Assembly: GCA_035549555.1 (NCBI GenBank)
Contig: DASZQR010000010.1
Coordinates: 496,001-560,000, forward strand
Direction: 5' to 3'
Source of the DNA: Patescibacteria group bacterium
GTDB taxonomy: Bacteria; Patescibacteriota; Microgenomatia; UBA8517
DNA: 64,000 bases
Of the stretch, positions 8,063-17,380 are shown piece after piece (position 1 is the first letter of the stretch; every line of letters begins with the position of its first letter). Below the pieces are notes generated by a model that saw only the letters and a program-made list of their open reading frames with translations, was not told the DNA's origin and searched no databases. The translations under genes and the position numbers were made by a program.

Positions 8063-9550
8063 TTAAAAACCTGGAAAATAATCCACTTTAACATTTTGTT
8101 TCGATAAACCAATGTTGTTTAGTTCTTTTTGAAAACCAGTAACCATTCCATGTGGGCCAGATAGATAAAAAATCCTATCTTTATAATCTGGAATCTCTTT
8201 TTTAATATCTGTTCCAATCATATGGCCCTGTTTTTCAGTTTCAAAATAAATTATCTTAAGCCCTATCTTTTTCTTTGCTTCTTTAAAAACATCTTTATAA
8301 ACCATTTCTCTTTTATTTTTTTCAAAGTACACCAAAACAACATCACATTTTTCTTTTTTGTCAATTAAATATTTAATAATGCTGCGATACGGCGTCACTC
8401 CAATTCCCCCAGCAACAAAAACAAGTTTCCTTTCTGCATTTTCTTTTAATGTAAAATCTCCAGCTAAATTTCCAGCGATTATCTTATCTCCATTTTTCAT
8501 TTCAAGAAGTTGTTTTTTATAACTGCTTAATACGCGTTTTGGAAATTTTATTCCAATCCTCAAATCATTTTCAGTAGGGCTGGAAGAAATTGTAAAATAC
8601 CTTCTATTTCCTCGAGAATCGGTATTTTTATGTCCAAAAGTCCATTCCAGATATTGCCCAGCAGTGAAATTTATTTTCTTGTTTGACACAAACACAAAAT
8701 CATAAATATCTGAAGTTAATTTTATCTTCTCTTTCAATTTAAGTGTCAATTTTTCTTTAGGACTTACCAAATAGGAGAAAACGTTTCCAATAGACAAAGC
8801 AATTTCAGGTGTAGTATAAAACCTTCCAAAGTAAAGTGGTGCAAATAAAAGTCCAACAAACACTCCATATAACGCCTGCAAGTTTGCAGTCGGCGGTGTT
8901 GTAAGTGGTTCTGTAAGCATCACAAATGCAAAAAATAATATTGGCGAATCCAAAAAAGTATTTTCAACTATCTTTAAGATTTCAAAATCTCCTCTACTAA
9001 AATAAACCATAAAAGTAGAAATCAATGCTCCTACAAAAAAATAAAATACTAGTGATTCTCTTCTTATTTTTCGCACAATCAAAAAACCAAGAAGCAAAAA
9101 CGGAAACATCCATCTGGTTGCAATCCACCATGACGCAAAACCATTTATCGTAAAAGCAGTAATCACCAAAGCAATTGCTGCCGGGTTAAAAATATGCTTT
9201 CCCTTAATATTTAAAATATATTTTGCAAGCATTGATAAGATTGATGCAAAAATTAAAAATTCAATTTTTGAAACGGCAAGACCAGGAGTAATAATCAAAA
9301 CAAGTATTAAAGCTGTAATCAAAAATGACTCATAATTCGTTTGTACTTTAAATAAATAGGCAAAAAATTTATTTGCCACATAACTAACTGCAACTAAAAT
9401 AAAAGTTGAAACAATAAGCTCATTAGGGCCAAAGGGCAATACGTGAAAGATACTATATATAAAGGCTATAAAAAGAAGCCCAATCAAATAATAAAGTACC
9501 AGACGGTACATTGTTATTGAATTCAACAAATCATCAATTTTAGTTAACAT
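8063..9550 (-). CDS. NqrB/RnfD-like membrane domain fused to ferredoxin-NAD(P)+ reductase
   Basis: A 495-aa fusion. Residues about 15-260 are polytopic and carry KHIFNPAAIAL and LTEPLTTPP, hallmarks of the NqrB/RnfD membrane subunit; no SGAT flavin-attachment motif is seen in this part. Residues about 265-495 form an FNR module: RRYFTISSSP (316-325, FAD), GGIGVTP (381-387, nicotinamide side), YLSGPHGMV (462-470). It should pass electrons from NAD(P)H through the membrane to an acceptor outside, plausibly the flavinylated protein at 10257-10688. The start ATG 9550 overlaps the apbE stop by 11 nt; a longer frame to 9595 is less likely. Confidence 0.85.
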   Translation of the reverse strand: MLTKIDDLLNSITMYRLVLYYLIGLLFIAFIYSIFHVLPFGPNELIVSTFILVAVSYVANKFFAYLFKVQTNYESFLITALILVLIITPGLAVSKIEFLIFASILSMLAKYILNIKGKHIFNPAAIALVITAFTINGFASWWIATRWMFPFLLLGFLIVRKIRRESLVFYFFVGALISTFMVYFSRGDFEILKIVENTFLDSPILFFAFVMLTEPLTTPPTANLQALYGVFVGLLFAPLYFGRFYTTPEIALSIGNVFSYLVSPKEKLTLKLKEKIKLTSDIYDFVFVSNKKINFTAGQYLEWTFGHKNTDSRGNRRYFTISSSPTENDLRIGIKFPKRVLSSYKKQLLEMKNGDKIIAGNLAGDFTLKENAERKLVFVAGGIGVTPYRSIIKYLIDKKEKCDVVLVYFEKNKREMVYKDVFKEAKKKIGLKIIYFETEKQGHMIGTDIKKEIPDYKDRIFYLSGPHGMVTGFQKELNNIGLSKQNVKVDYFPGF

Positions 9551-10250
9551 ATTTTTCAAACCCTTTTGTAAAAGTTGCAAATCCTTTCTTATCAATCATA
9601 TAACCTTCCAAATGGTTTTTCTTTTCCAAAAATTTTATTCCCTCAAACCCCATTGCAAATAAAGGTGTAGCAAATCTATCAGCTTCATAAACATTTTTCC
9701 CAATCACCGTCAAACTTACAATTTCACTGTTAGATTTCCCAAGTGGATTATATATATGATTTCCTTTTTCATAATTTCCGCTGGTTGCAATTCCTTCTCC
9801 AGAAAGTTGCACAATTTTTATAATCTGATTTCTATTAAAAGGATTTTTAACCCCCACTTTCCATTTTTCGTGAGCCTCATTTAATCCATGGGTTTGTATA
9901 TCCCCGCCTGCTTCAATATAAAAATCTTTATATTTCATTTCCTCAAGAATTTTAGATGCCTCCCAAATCGCCCAACCTTTTACTAATCCTGATGGGTCAA
10001 AAGTTCCCTCATAAAACACATCAAAATATCCATTTGTATCTTTTTTTGTTTGCGCGCATTGTTTTAAAATTTGTTTTAAATCTTTATCTTCAAAGTTAAG
10101 TTTGGTTACTTCACTATTTTGTTTGTAAGGGCTAAACTTCTCATCAACCCATCCAAAATACTCAAAAACTTTCTCAAAAGGTTTATTCTTTTTTTCACCA
10201 ACAATTTCAACTATTACAGGCATTCCCATAATAAATCGCATCTGCTTCAT
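9540..10250 (-). CDS. apbE: ApbE-type FAD:protein FMN transferase
   Basis: A 236-aa protein with the ApbE signatures FDPSGLVKGWA, EAGGDIQTHG, GIATSGNYEKG and DRFATPLFAMG. ApbE cleaves FAD and attaches FMN to a Thr in SGAT motifs of extracytoplasmic redox proteins. No signal peptide or lipobox is seen at the chosen ATG, unlike many secreted homologues. It lies between the FMN-binding protein (6-nt gap), which has an SGAT motif, and the NqrB-FNR fusion, so enzyme, target and electron donor are encoded together. Confidence 0.9.
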   Translation of the reverse strand: MKQMRFIMGMPVIVEIVGEKKNKPFEKVFEYFGWVDEKFSPYKQNSEVTKLNFEDKDLKQILKQCAQTKKDTNGYFDVFYEGTFDPSGLVKGWAIWEASKILEEMKYKDFYIEAGGDIQTHGLNEAHEKWKVGVKNPFNRNQIIKIVQLSGEGIATSGNYEKGNHIYNPLGKSNSEIVSLTVIGKNVYEADRFATPLFAMGFEGIKFLEKKNHLEGYMIDKKGFATFTKGFEKYVN

Positions 10251-10256
10251 AAGAAG

Positions 10257-10688
10257 TTAAATTTTTGCCTGATTAAGCGCATCCTGAAGAGATTGAATAA
10301 ATCCTTGTGTATCTTGTGTTGCGCCGCTTACTATATTTACATTTGCACTTTGTGCTGCAATTGCTTCTTGCTTTAAAGCTGGCTGTGCCATTGCGGTAAC
10401 TTCAGCTGTATGCCCTGGCCCGCTCGGAAAATCAACATACTGAATGTCAGTTATTTTTCCACCAGAAATAACAACTTTGACCTGTATATTTCCATATTGA
10501 GAAGCACTTCCAACTACTCCAGTATAAGTTCCGTCTTTATAACTTGCTGGCGTATTATTTGTTGTTTCTAAATTTGCAGAATTACTATTATCAGTTGTTG
10601 AAGGTTCATCTGATTTGTTCATTTTATAAAACAAAGCAAAACCTCCAATTACTGCCACGGCAACTAATGCAATAATTACTTTTTTCAT
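10257..10688 (-). CDS. Membrane-anchored FMN-binding domain protein (flavinylation target)
   Basis: A 143-aa protein with an N-terminal membrane anchor (3-20), a low-complexity Ser/Asn/Thr linker (25-50) and an FMN_bind domain (52-143). The motif NIVSGATQDT places Thr124 as the likely covalent FMN site. One FMN domain only, facing outward. It is the first gene of the flavin operon and has a TAGGAT-like -10 about 7 nt before ATG. It probably carries electrons from the NqrB-FNR fusion to an external acceptor; the acceptor is not evident. Confidence 0.88.
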   Translation of the reverse strand: MKKVIIALVAVAVIGGFALFYKMNKSDEPSTTDNSNSANLETTNNTPASYKDGTYTGVVGSASQYGNIQVKVVISGGKITDIQYVDFPSGPGHTAEVTAMAQPALKQEAIAAQSANVNIVSGATQDTQGFIQSLQDALNQAKI

Positions 10689-10744
10689 AAGATTTATCCT
10701 AACTGAAGAAATATTATCTCGTCAACTCTGAAAAAATCCTGAAG

Positions 10745-13462
10745 TTACTTATTAGCCATCAATCTCTGATGTTCTTCAGTATTAAGAAGTCCGCACTTTT
10801 TAAACTTTTTACCACTTCCGCATGGGCAAGGATCATTTCTCCCAATTCTTGTTGATTTGATTTTTACTTGATTGTCTTTACTTGGCTTTTGTATTGCACC
10901 AGTTAATCCCATCATATCTGTTGTATCTGTATTAGTCATAGGATTCTGGGGAATTTCATTTGGCATTCGCCCGACATCAATTCTAAAAATTCTTCTTGAG
11001 AGTTCTTCATCAATTCTATCAATCAAAGTTTCAAAAAGATCGTATGCTTCGTTTTTAAATTCAACTACAGGATCGCGTTGTCCATAAGCCCGAAGCTCAA
11101 TTCCCTGTCTAAGGTCTTCAATATGATCAATGTGATCTATCCAAAGATGGTCAATCGAAGATAAATATGCAAATCTTTCAATTTGCCTCATAATTTTTTC
11201 TCCAACTTGCTTTTCGCGTGCCGCGTGCGCTTGATGCACTGTATCTATCAAAAACTTCTGCATTTCTATCTTTTTGCTAATCCTTTTCGCCTGTGCTTCT
11301 ATATTTTTCAAAGAGTTGTCATCAAATGGAACTATTTCGGCAAGCCCAGCAACTAATTCTTCAAAAATTCTGTCATCAGAATTTGTTATTCTTTTTGTCC
11401 TTTTATCATCGGGGTATTCAAACATAATCTTTTCAACTTGATGATCAAGTTTTTCTAAAACTTCTCTCTTCAAGTCTTCTGCTTCCAATATTCTTTTTCG
11501 CAGTTTATAAATAATATCTCGCTGTTGGTTAGCTACATCGTCATATTCAACAACACGTTTACGTGCATCAAAATGAAATCCCTCAACTTTTACTTGTGCC
11601 GATTCTATTGCTTTTGAAATTAAACGGTTTTCAATTGGTTGTCCTTCAGGAATTTTAAGTGTTTCCATTAAAGATCCGATTCTATCTCCTCCAAAAATTC
11701 TCATTAAATCATCCTCTACTGACAAATAAAATCTTGAAGACCCAGGATCTCCTTGTCGTCCAGACCTCCCTCGAAGTTGATTATCAATTCTTCGTGATTC
11801 ATGTCGCTCTGTACCAACAACATGAAGTCCTCCCGATTTTACAACTTCTTCGTGATCTTTTTCCCATTTTTTAATTTCGCTTTTTTTCTCAGGCTTGCTT
11901 CCTCCCAAAATAATATCCACTCCTCTTCCTGCCATGTTTGTAGCAACGGTCACAGCTCCGCTTTTTCCAGCCTGTGCGATTATTTCAGCTTCCTTCTCGT
12001 GGTTTTTTGCATTCAAGAGTTGATGTGGAACTTTTCTTTTCTTTAAGAATTCAGAAATTATTTCATTTTTTTCAATTGACGTAGTTCCAATCAAAACTGG
12101 CTGTCCTTTTTTATGCATTTCAGCAACATCATCAGCGATTTGCTTATATTTTGCTTCAATTGTTTTATAGATTACATCAGCATGATCTTTTCGAATCATT
12201 GGCCTATGCGTTGGCACAACAACAACTTCAAGTTTATAAATTTTCTTAAATTCCCCAGCTTCTGTTGAAGCAGTTCCAGTCATTCCGGAAAGATGATCAT
12301 ACATTCTGAAATAATTTTGAAAGGAAATTGTGGCAAGAGTTTTGCTTTCTTGCTGAATCACAACTCCTTCTTTTGCCTCAACCGCCTGATGAAGTCCATC
12401 ACTCCATCGTCTTCCAACCATAAGTCTTCCAGTAAATTCATCAACAATAATTACTTCGCCGTCTTTTACAACATATTCTCGATCTCTTAAATAAAGAGCT
12501 CTTGCTCGAAGTGCATTTTCAATATGATGAATTGCCTCAAAATCTTGTTCATAAAGATTATTTAATCCCAAAATTTTCTCAACTTGCTCAATTCCTTTCT
12601 CAGTTAAAGTTGCACTCTTATATTTTTCATCTATTGTGTAATGTGTTTCAGGATCAAGGTCCTTTATAATCTCAGCAAATTTATAATATTTATCAGTCGG
12701 GTCATTATCTGGAGCTGAAATAATAAGAGGAGTACGGGCCTCATCAATCAAAACTGAGTCAACTTCGTCTACAATTGCAAAATAATGCCCGCGTTGAGCC
12801 ATTTCAGCAAGTGTTTGAACCATATTGTCCCTCAAATAATCAAATCCATATTCATTATTAGTTCCATAAGTAACATCAGCTTCATATGCGACTTTGCGTT
12901 CACATGGTTTAAGGTGATAAAGTCTTTCATCGCCGTGCGACTTATCAGTAAACTTTGGATCATAAATAAACGATTTGCTTTCTTGCACTATTACTCCCAC
13001 TTTCATTCCAAGTAATGCAAACACAGGCCCATTCCATCCAGCTCCCAAGCGAGCCAAGTAGTCGTTAACTGTTACAAGGTGTACACCTTTTCCTGCAAGT
13101 GCTCGCAAATATAAAGGTGCAACAGCCGATAATGTTTTCCCTTCTCCAGTTTTTTGTTCCGCAACCCGTCCTTTAAAAAGTGCAATTCCAGCAACAAGCT
13201 GTACGTCATAAGGTTTTTGTCCTAAAACTCGAAAAGATGCCTCACGGGAAAGTGCGAATGCCTCAGGAAGTATTTCGTTTAAAGTCTTCTCAATATCGCT
13301 TGATGCTTGGATTTTTTTCTTAAATTCAGCAGTTTTTTTTGCAAAATCTGCTTCTTTCAGTTTTGCCATTTTTGGCTCAAGCTCATTTATTTTCTTAACT
13401 ATTTTCTTAAACTCATCAAGCTCTCGTGCATTAACATCAAGTATCTTAGAAAATATATTCAT
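10745..13462 (-). CDS. secA: Preprotein translocase ATPase SecA
   Basis: 905 aa, full length for the family. SecA drives post-translational export through SecYEG. Seen are Walker A GEGKT (106-110), the DEVD box in IVDEVDSVLIDEARTPL, GRSGRQGDPGSSRF of motif VI, the helical scaffold with NQQRDIIYKLRKRIL, and a C-terminal zinc-binding SEC-C tail (DPCPCGSGKKFKKC). Exported proteins in this window (LTD, dockerin and DUF3048 proteins) are likely clients. A TACAAT hexamer lies 14 nt before ATG, so here a short leader is possible. Confidence 0.98.
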   Translation of the reverse strand: MNIFSKILDVNARELDEFKKIVKKINELEPKMAKLKEADFAKKTAEFKKKIQASSDIEKTLNEILPEAFALSREASFRVLGQKPYDVQLVAGIALFKGRVAEQKTGEGKTLSAVAPLYLRALAGKGVHLVTVNDYLARLGAGWNGPVFALLGMKVGVIVQESKSFIYDPKFTDKSHGDERLYHLKPCERKVAYEADVTYGTNNEYGFDYLRDNMVQTLAEMAQRGHYFAIVDEVDSVLIDEARTPLIISAPDNDPTDKYYKFAEIIKDLDPETHYTIDEKYKSATLTEKGIEQVEKILGLNNLYEQDFEAIHHIENALRARALYLRDREYVVKDGEVIIVDEFTGRLMVGRRWSDGLHQAVEAKEGVVIQQESKTLATISFQNYFRMYDHLSGMTGTASTEAGEFKKIYKLEVVVVPTHRPMIRKDHADVIYKTIEAKYKQIADDVAEMHKKGQPVLIGTTSIEKNEIISEFLKKRKVPHQLLNAKNHEKEAEIIAQAGKSGAVTVATNMAGRGVDIILGGSKPEKKSEIKKWEKDHEEVVKSGGLHVVGTERHESRRIDNQLRGRSGRQGDPGSSRFYLSVEDDLMRIFGGDRIGSLMETLKIPEGQPIENRLISKAIESAQVKVEGFHFDARKRVVEYDDVANQQRDIIYKLRKRILEAEDLKREVLEKLDHQVEKIMFEYPDDKRTKRITNSDDRIFEELVAGLAEIVPFDDNSLKNIEAQAKRISKKIEMQKFLIDTVHQAHAAREKQVGEKIMRQIERFAYLSSIDHLWIDHIDHIEDLRQGIELRAYGQRDPVVEFKNEAYDLFETLIDRIDEELSRRIFRIDVGRMPNEIPQNPMTNTDTTDMMGLTGAIQKPSKDNQVKIKSTRIGRNDPCPCGSGKKFKKCGLLNTEEHQRLMANK

Positions 13463-13473
13463 ATTAATTGAAC

Positions 13474-14100
13474 CTAATTGTAGCAGACAAAGTCGACGTT
13501 TGCCATTGGGATTATATAATCTACTTTTTTAAAATATTTTTCAAGTACTCTTCCAAATTTCATAGATTGTGTGCGTCGATCAGCTCCATAAAGTCTATTA
13601 AAAACAACAATTCCTCCTTTTGTAAGCTTACTTTTAACACTTTTTATAAATTTTTCGCTTTCAAATTCTTCTGGAAATTTATCTCCATTATATAAATCAA
13701 CCAAAATCAAATCATATTTTTTATCTGTGGTCAAAATAAATCCATATGCATCCTGAATTTGAATACCTATACTATTTTCATCAAGCTTCAAATATTTCTT
13801 CCCAAGCTCTACAATTTTTTTATTAATATCAACTCCAGTAATTTTTGAATTCACCCAGTATTGCGAAACAAGTTTTGCAGCACTTCCTCCTCCAAGTCCC
13901 AATATTAAAATATTTTCAGCTACAGGTTTAATATCAATTACTTTTTTCAAAGTTTCTTTCCAGATTTTAGTCACAATTCCTCCGCTTTGTGTAAGACCAC
14001 CAGATTGGATATAAGTTCCCCAGGCAAAGTCTTTAATAACTTTCCATTTTTTATCTTGATATAAAACCCGTGTTCCTGAAAGAAGTTCGTTTACTTTCAT
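13474..14100 (-). CDS. Spermidine synthase-like class I methyltransferase-fold protein
   Basis: 208 aa from ATG 14100 (MKVNELLSG). The Rossmann core has ILGLGGGSAAKLV (motif I), GVDINKKIVELGKKYL and DLILVDLYNG, the arrangement of spermidine synthase-like proteins. The N-terminal tetramerisation domain and the full aminopropyl-acceptor pocket are not obvious, so a methyltransferase or orphan activity is equally possible. TATAAT ends 7 nt before ATG within an 18-bp region shared with rarA. The gene ends 11 nt before secA starts. Confidence 0.7.
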   Translation of the reverse strand: MKVNELLSGTRVLYQDKKWKVIKDFAWGTYIQSGGLTQSGGIVTKIWKETLKKVIDIKPVAENILILGLGGGSAAKLVSQYWVNSKITGVDINKKIVELGKKYLKLDENSIGIQIQDAYGFILTTDKKYDLILVDLYNGDKFPEEFESEKFIKSVKSKLTKGGIVVFNRLYGADRRTQSMKFGRVLEKYFKKVDYIIPMANVDFVCYN

Positions 14101-14118
14101 AAATGATATTATACAATC
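14101..14118. promoter_or_regulatory. 18-bp bidirectional promoter of 13474-14100 and rarA
   Basis: The whole gap between two divergent start codons is 18 bp. The plus strand has TATTAT then ACAATC then ATG (6-nt spacing); the minus strand has TATAAT then 7 nt then ATG. Both transcripts would start at or next to the start codon. Confidence 0.7.
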
Positions 14119-15255
14119 ATGCAAATTCCACTTCCTGAAAAAATGCGGCCAACAACTTTAGATAATTATGTTGGCCAAGAAAACGTTATTGGAACAATTA
14201 AAAAATTATTACTAGCAAAAAATTTCTTTCCATCATTAATTTTTTGGGGCCCGCCAGGATCAGGAAAAACAACTCTTGCTCGCATTATTGCTAAAGAATT
14301 AAAACGCGAATTTTACGAATTCTCAGCTGTAAGTACAAAAATAAAAGATATTGAAATTATTTTAAAATCAGCGACCAATCAACCAATAATTTTTATTGAC
14401 GAAATTCATAGGTTTAATAAAGCTCAACAAGATAAATTGCTTCCGTATGTTGAAAAAGGATCAATCATTTTAATTGGAGCAACGACAGAAAATCCTTCAT
14501 TTGAAATCATTTCAGCTCTTTTATCTCGCTGTAGAGTAATAGTACTCAAGGGACACAGCGAAGAAAACCTGAATGAAATTCTTACTCGAGGACTTAAATT
14601 GCTCAAAAAAGATATTAATAAAGATGCCAAACAATTTTTACTCGATTCCAGTAATGGTGACGCCAGAGTCTTACTTAATGTTCTAGAAATTGCATCCAAT
14701 CTTTCAATAAACAAAACTTTAGATATAAAAGATATTGAAGAAGCACTTCAGCGAAAACAATTAACTTTCGACAAGCAAGGTGAAGAATTCTACAATGTTA
14801 TTTCAGCATTTATAAAAAGTATGCGCGCAAGTAATGTTGATGCTGCTTTATATTATTTAGCCAGAATGATTGCAGCGGGGCAAGATCCTCTTTATATCGC
14901 AAGGAGAATGGTAATCTTTGCCTCAGAAGATATTGGTATGGCGCAGCCAACTGCATTAGTCGTTGCAAATGAAGTTTTTAGAGCATGCGAAACAATTGGG
15001 CTTCCAGAATGCCAGGAAAATCTAGCTCACGGAGTTGTCTACTTGGCGTTAGCAAAGAAAGACAGAAGAGCATATGAAGGTTATATGGAAGCTCTCCATG
15101 ATGTAGAAAACTTTGGCAATCTTCCCGTGCCAATGATTATTAGAAACGCACCTACAAAATTAATGAAAAATTTAGGTTACGGTAAAAATTACGAAATGTA
15201 TTCAAAAGAAAGCTTATTACCTGAAAAATTAAAGAATAAAAAATATTACAAATAA
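14119..15255 (+). CDS. rarA: Replication-associated recombination protein A (RarA/MgsA)
   Basis: A 378-aa AAA+ ATPase of the clamp-loader-like RarA family, which acts at stalled replication forks. Walker A GPPGSGKTT (44-52), Walker B IIFIDEIHRF, sensor 1 GATTENPSFE and arginine finger region LLSRCRV are present, followed by the C-terminal tetramerisation domain with RRMVIFASEDIGMA and NLPVPMIIRNAPT. The length matches the family less a short N-terminal extension. Leaderless start: TATTAT ends 6 nt before ATG. Confidence 0.95.
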   Translation: MQIPLPEKMRPTTLDNYVGQENVIGTIKKLLLAKNFFPSLIFWGPPGSGKTTLARIIAKELKREFYEFSAVSTKIKDIEIILKSATNQPIIFIDEIHRFNKAQQDKLLPYVEKGSIILIGATTENPSFEIISALLSRCRVIVLKGHSEENLNEILTRGLKLLKKDINKDAKQFLLDSSNGDARVLLNVLEIASNLSINKTLDIKDIEEALQRKQLTFDKQGEEFYNVISAFIKSMRASNVDAALYYLARMIAAGQDPLYIARRMVIFASEDIGMAQPTALVVANEVFRACETIGLPECQENLAHGVVYLALAKKDRRAYEGYMEALHDVENFGNLPVPMIIRNAPTKLMKNLGYGKNYEMYSKESLLPEKLKNKKYYK

Positions 15256-15259
15256 CCAT

Positions 15260-15490
15260 TTATTTGCTTCCATTTACATTCACATCAATTTGTTTTGGAA
15301 CATTAATTTGAGCAGCAGGAGCTGGACTTGCAGCTCTTCTTAAAATTGGAACCAAAAAATATACAAAAAGAATAAAAAATAAAAGCATAAAGACAATTGC
15401 AACTAGTAAGTTCGCATTACTATTATTATCATTAGTTTGAGCAGGGACTTGGCTTGCCGTAGTTGGAGGGTTATTAATGATTGTTGCCAT
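15260..15490 (-). CDS. Single-pass membrane protein, 76 aa
   Basis: No family recognised. A polar Asn/Thr/Pro-rich N-terminus (1-27), one strong membrane helix (28-50, VAIVFMLLFFILFVYFL) and a short tail with PAPAAQINV. TAAATT ends 6 nt before ATG, the leaderless pattern. It converges on rarA with 4 bp between stops. Confidence 0.6.
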   Translation of the reverse strand: MATIINNPPTTASQVPAQTNDNNSNANLLVAIVFMLLFFILFVYFLVPILRRAASPAPAAQINVPKQIDVNVNGSK

Positions 15491-15551
15491 GATTGCAATT
15501 TAAACTCATGAGGTATGAACAATTTATGTTTCCTGTAAGAAAAATGCAAGA

Positions 15552-15572
15552 GCTTATCACAAAGTGACAAGC
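15552..15572 (-). terminator. Hairpin downstream of serS
   Basis: GCTTATCAC and GTGACAAGC pair (8 of 9) around an AAA loop; on the minus strand the stem is followed by TCTTGCATTTTTC. It begins just after the serS stop, so it is probably the terminator of the lysS-serS run. Confidence 0.55.
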
Positions 15573-15577
15573 ATTGC

Positions 15578-16813
15578 TTATTTGCTTATTTTATTTTTTC
15601 CCATCCACTTCTGAAGTACTTTAGGAATATCTACACTTCCATCCTCATTTTGATAATTTTCAAGTATTGCAACAGGAACTCGTGACGTCGCAATAGCAGT
15701 ACCATTTAACATATGAATGTACTCGTTTTTATTTTGTTTTGTTCTATATTTAATATTTAAATTACGAGCTTGGTAATCTGTACAATTTGAAGTTGACGTA
15801 ACTTCCCCATATTCTCCTCGTCCTGGCATCCACGCCTCAATATCATATTTGCGAGCTGCAATTGCGCCCAAATCTCCCGTACATTGTTTAAGAACTCGGT
15901 AGGGAATTCCTAAGCCCTGATAAATTTTTTCTTCCAACCCTAAAAGATAATCATGCATTTTATCTGAGTCTCCAGGCTTACAATATACAAACATCTCAGC
16001 CTTACTAAATTGATGTACTCGATAAAGCCCTCTGGAATATTTTCCATAAGCACCACCCTCCTGCCTAAAACAATGAGAATAACCAATATATTTAATTGGC
16101 AATTTATTCTCTGGAATAACTTCATCTGCATGACGCCCAGCAAGGGTTACCTCAGCAGTTGCAATTAATCCTAAATCTGAATCTTTTATTTCATAGGTCT
16201 GAGCTTCATCACCCTTTGGCAAATATCCAGTCCCCAAATAATATCTGGATTTCGCCAAATCTGGAGTAATTATTGGAGTAAACCCTTCTTTTGTTAAAAT
16301 TTCAAAAGCATAATGAATAAGAGCAAGTTCAAGTAATGCTCCGTCTCCAATCAAATAATAAAATTGCGAACCTGTCACTTTAGCGCCACTTTCAAAATCT
16401 AAAATTCCTAAATTTGTTCCAAGAGTCAGATGATCTTTTGCTTCAAAATCAAATTTTTTAATGTCTCCCCATTTTTTAATTTCTTCATTTTCATCTTCAC
16501 CTTTTCCAATTTTTACATCATCAGCTGGCAAATTTGGAACTTCATTTAGTTTTTGAGTAAATTCTTGATTTGCCTTTTCACTTTCTGGTTCTAATTTCTG
16601 AAGTTTTTCCTTTAAATCCTTACCTTTTTCAATATTCTTATTTTTTGCAGCATCATTTCGCTCAGCTCTTAGCTCTTCAATTTCAGTAAGAAGTTTTCTT
16701 CTATTTTCATCAAGTTTTAATACTTCATCAACAATCTTTGGATCAAAATTCTTGCTCGCAACTTTTTTCTTAACTTCTTCTGTATTTTCTCTAATATAAT
16801 TAATATCAAGCAT
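15578..16813 (-). CDS. serS: Seryl-tRNA synthetase
   Basis: A 411-aa class II synthetase that charges tRNA-Ser. The N-terminal antiparallel coiled coil (about 25-105, e.g. LLTEIEELRAERNDAAKN) binds the long variable arm. Motif 2 lies in CFRQEGGAYGKYSRGLYR, and motif 3 and the serine pocket in GRGEYGEVTSTSNCTDYQ. Length is normal. It follows the HD-hydrolase gene with no gap and probably shares the lysS transcript. Confidence 0.97.
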   Translation of the reverse strand: MLDINYIRENTEEVKKKVASKNFDPKIVDEVLKLDENRRKLLTEIEELRAERNDAAKNKNIEKGKDLKEKLQKLEPESEKANQEFTQKLNEVPNLPADDVKIGKGEDENEEIKKWGDIKKFDFEAKDHLTLGTNLGILDFESGAKVTGSQFYYLIGDGALLELALIHYAFEILTKEGFTPIITPDLAKSRYYLGTGYLPKGDEAQTYEIKDSDLGLIATAEVTLAGRHADEVIPENKLPIKYIGYSHCFRQEGGAYGKYSRGLYRVHQFSKAEMFVYCKPGDSDKMHDYLLGLEEKIYQGLGIPYRVLKQCTGDLGAIAARKYDIEAWMPGRGEYGEVTSTSNCTDYQARNLNIKYRTKQNKNEYIHMLNGTAIATSRVPVAILENYQNEDGSVDIPKVLQKWMGKNKISK

Positions 16814-17380
16814 TTATAATCCAAGCTCCTCACTAATCCCTTGCATTGCTTTAAGTGCAATATCCATAAATTCCTCCAAAGGAATATTAAGCTCGTCTTC
16901 GCAAGTTGCAACTTGTTCGCGACTAACTCCTCCAGCAAAACTTTTTTCTTTCCATTTTTTCTGCATTGATTCAACTGTTACTTCAGCAAGAGTTTTATTT
17001 GGTCGAGTAAGAGCTACAGCTACGATAAATCCTGTAAGTTCATCACAGCAATACAAAGACCATTCCATTTTGTTATTTGGTTTTAGGTTTCCTTCAACAA
17101 ATCCCCATCCATGAGCAAGTATTGCATTTTTAATATCATCCCCAGTATCATATTCTGCAAGCCATTCAATTACTTTTTTAGTATGGTCTTTCGTTGCAGT
17201 ATCTTTTACTTTTTCATAATCAGCATCATGAAGTAGTCCTGCAATTCCCCAGGATTCAACGTCAGCATCAAATCTTTTTGCAAGTGCTCTCATAACTGCT
17301 TCAACTGCAAGGCAGTGCCTTCGCAAATTAGGCGACTGCATGTTTTTATATAACAAATCTAAAGCTTCTTCTCTTGTCAT
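16814..17380 (-). CDS. HD-domain metal-dependent hydrolase
   Basis: 188 aa. The HD signature is visible in order: His in RRHCLAVEAV, the HD pair in GLLHDADYEK, His in AILAHGWGF and a final Asp in CCDELTGFIVA. Such proteins are small phosphohydrolases of unknown substrate. Its ATG overlaps the lysS stop (ATGA) and its stop abuts the serS start, so it is translationally coupled between two aminoacyl-tRNA synthetases; a nucleotide or tRNA-related role is only a guess. Confidence 0.85.
   Translation of the reverse strand: MTREEALDLLYKNMQSPNLRRHCLAVEAVMRALAKRFDADVESWGIAGLLHDADYEKVKDTATKDHTKKVIEWLAEYDTGDDIKNAILAHGWGFVEGNLKPNNKMEWSLYCCDELTGFIVAVALTRPNKTLAEVTVESMQKKWKEKSFAGGVSREQVATCEDELNIPLEEFMDIALKAMQGISEELGL

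Noticed and set aside
10872-13015. Several open frames on the plus strand opposite secA
   Set aside because: Shadow frames of a strongly conserved gene, with no promoter or SD and no recognisable protein.
13460-13700. Plus-strand open frame opposite the spermidine synthase-like gene
   Set aside because: Composition (Phe/Lys/Ser-rich) is that of an antisense shadow of an AT-rich gene.
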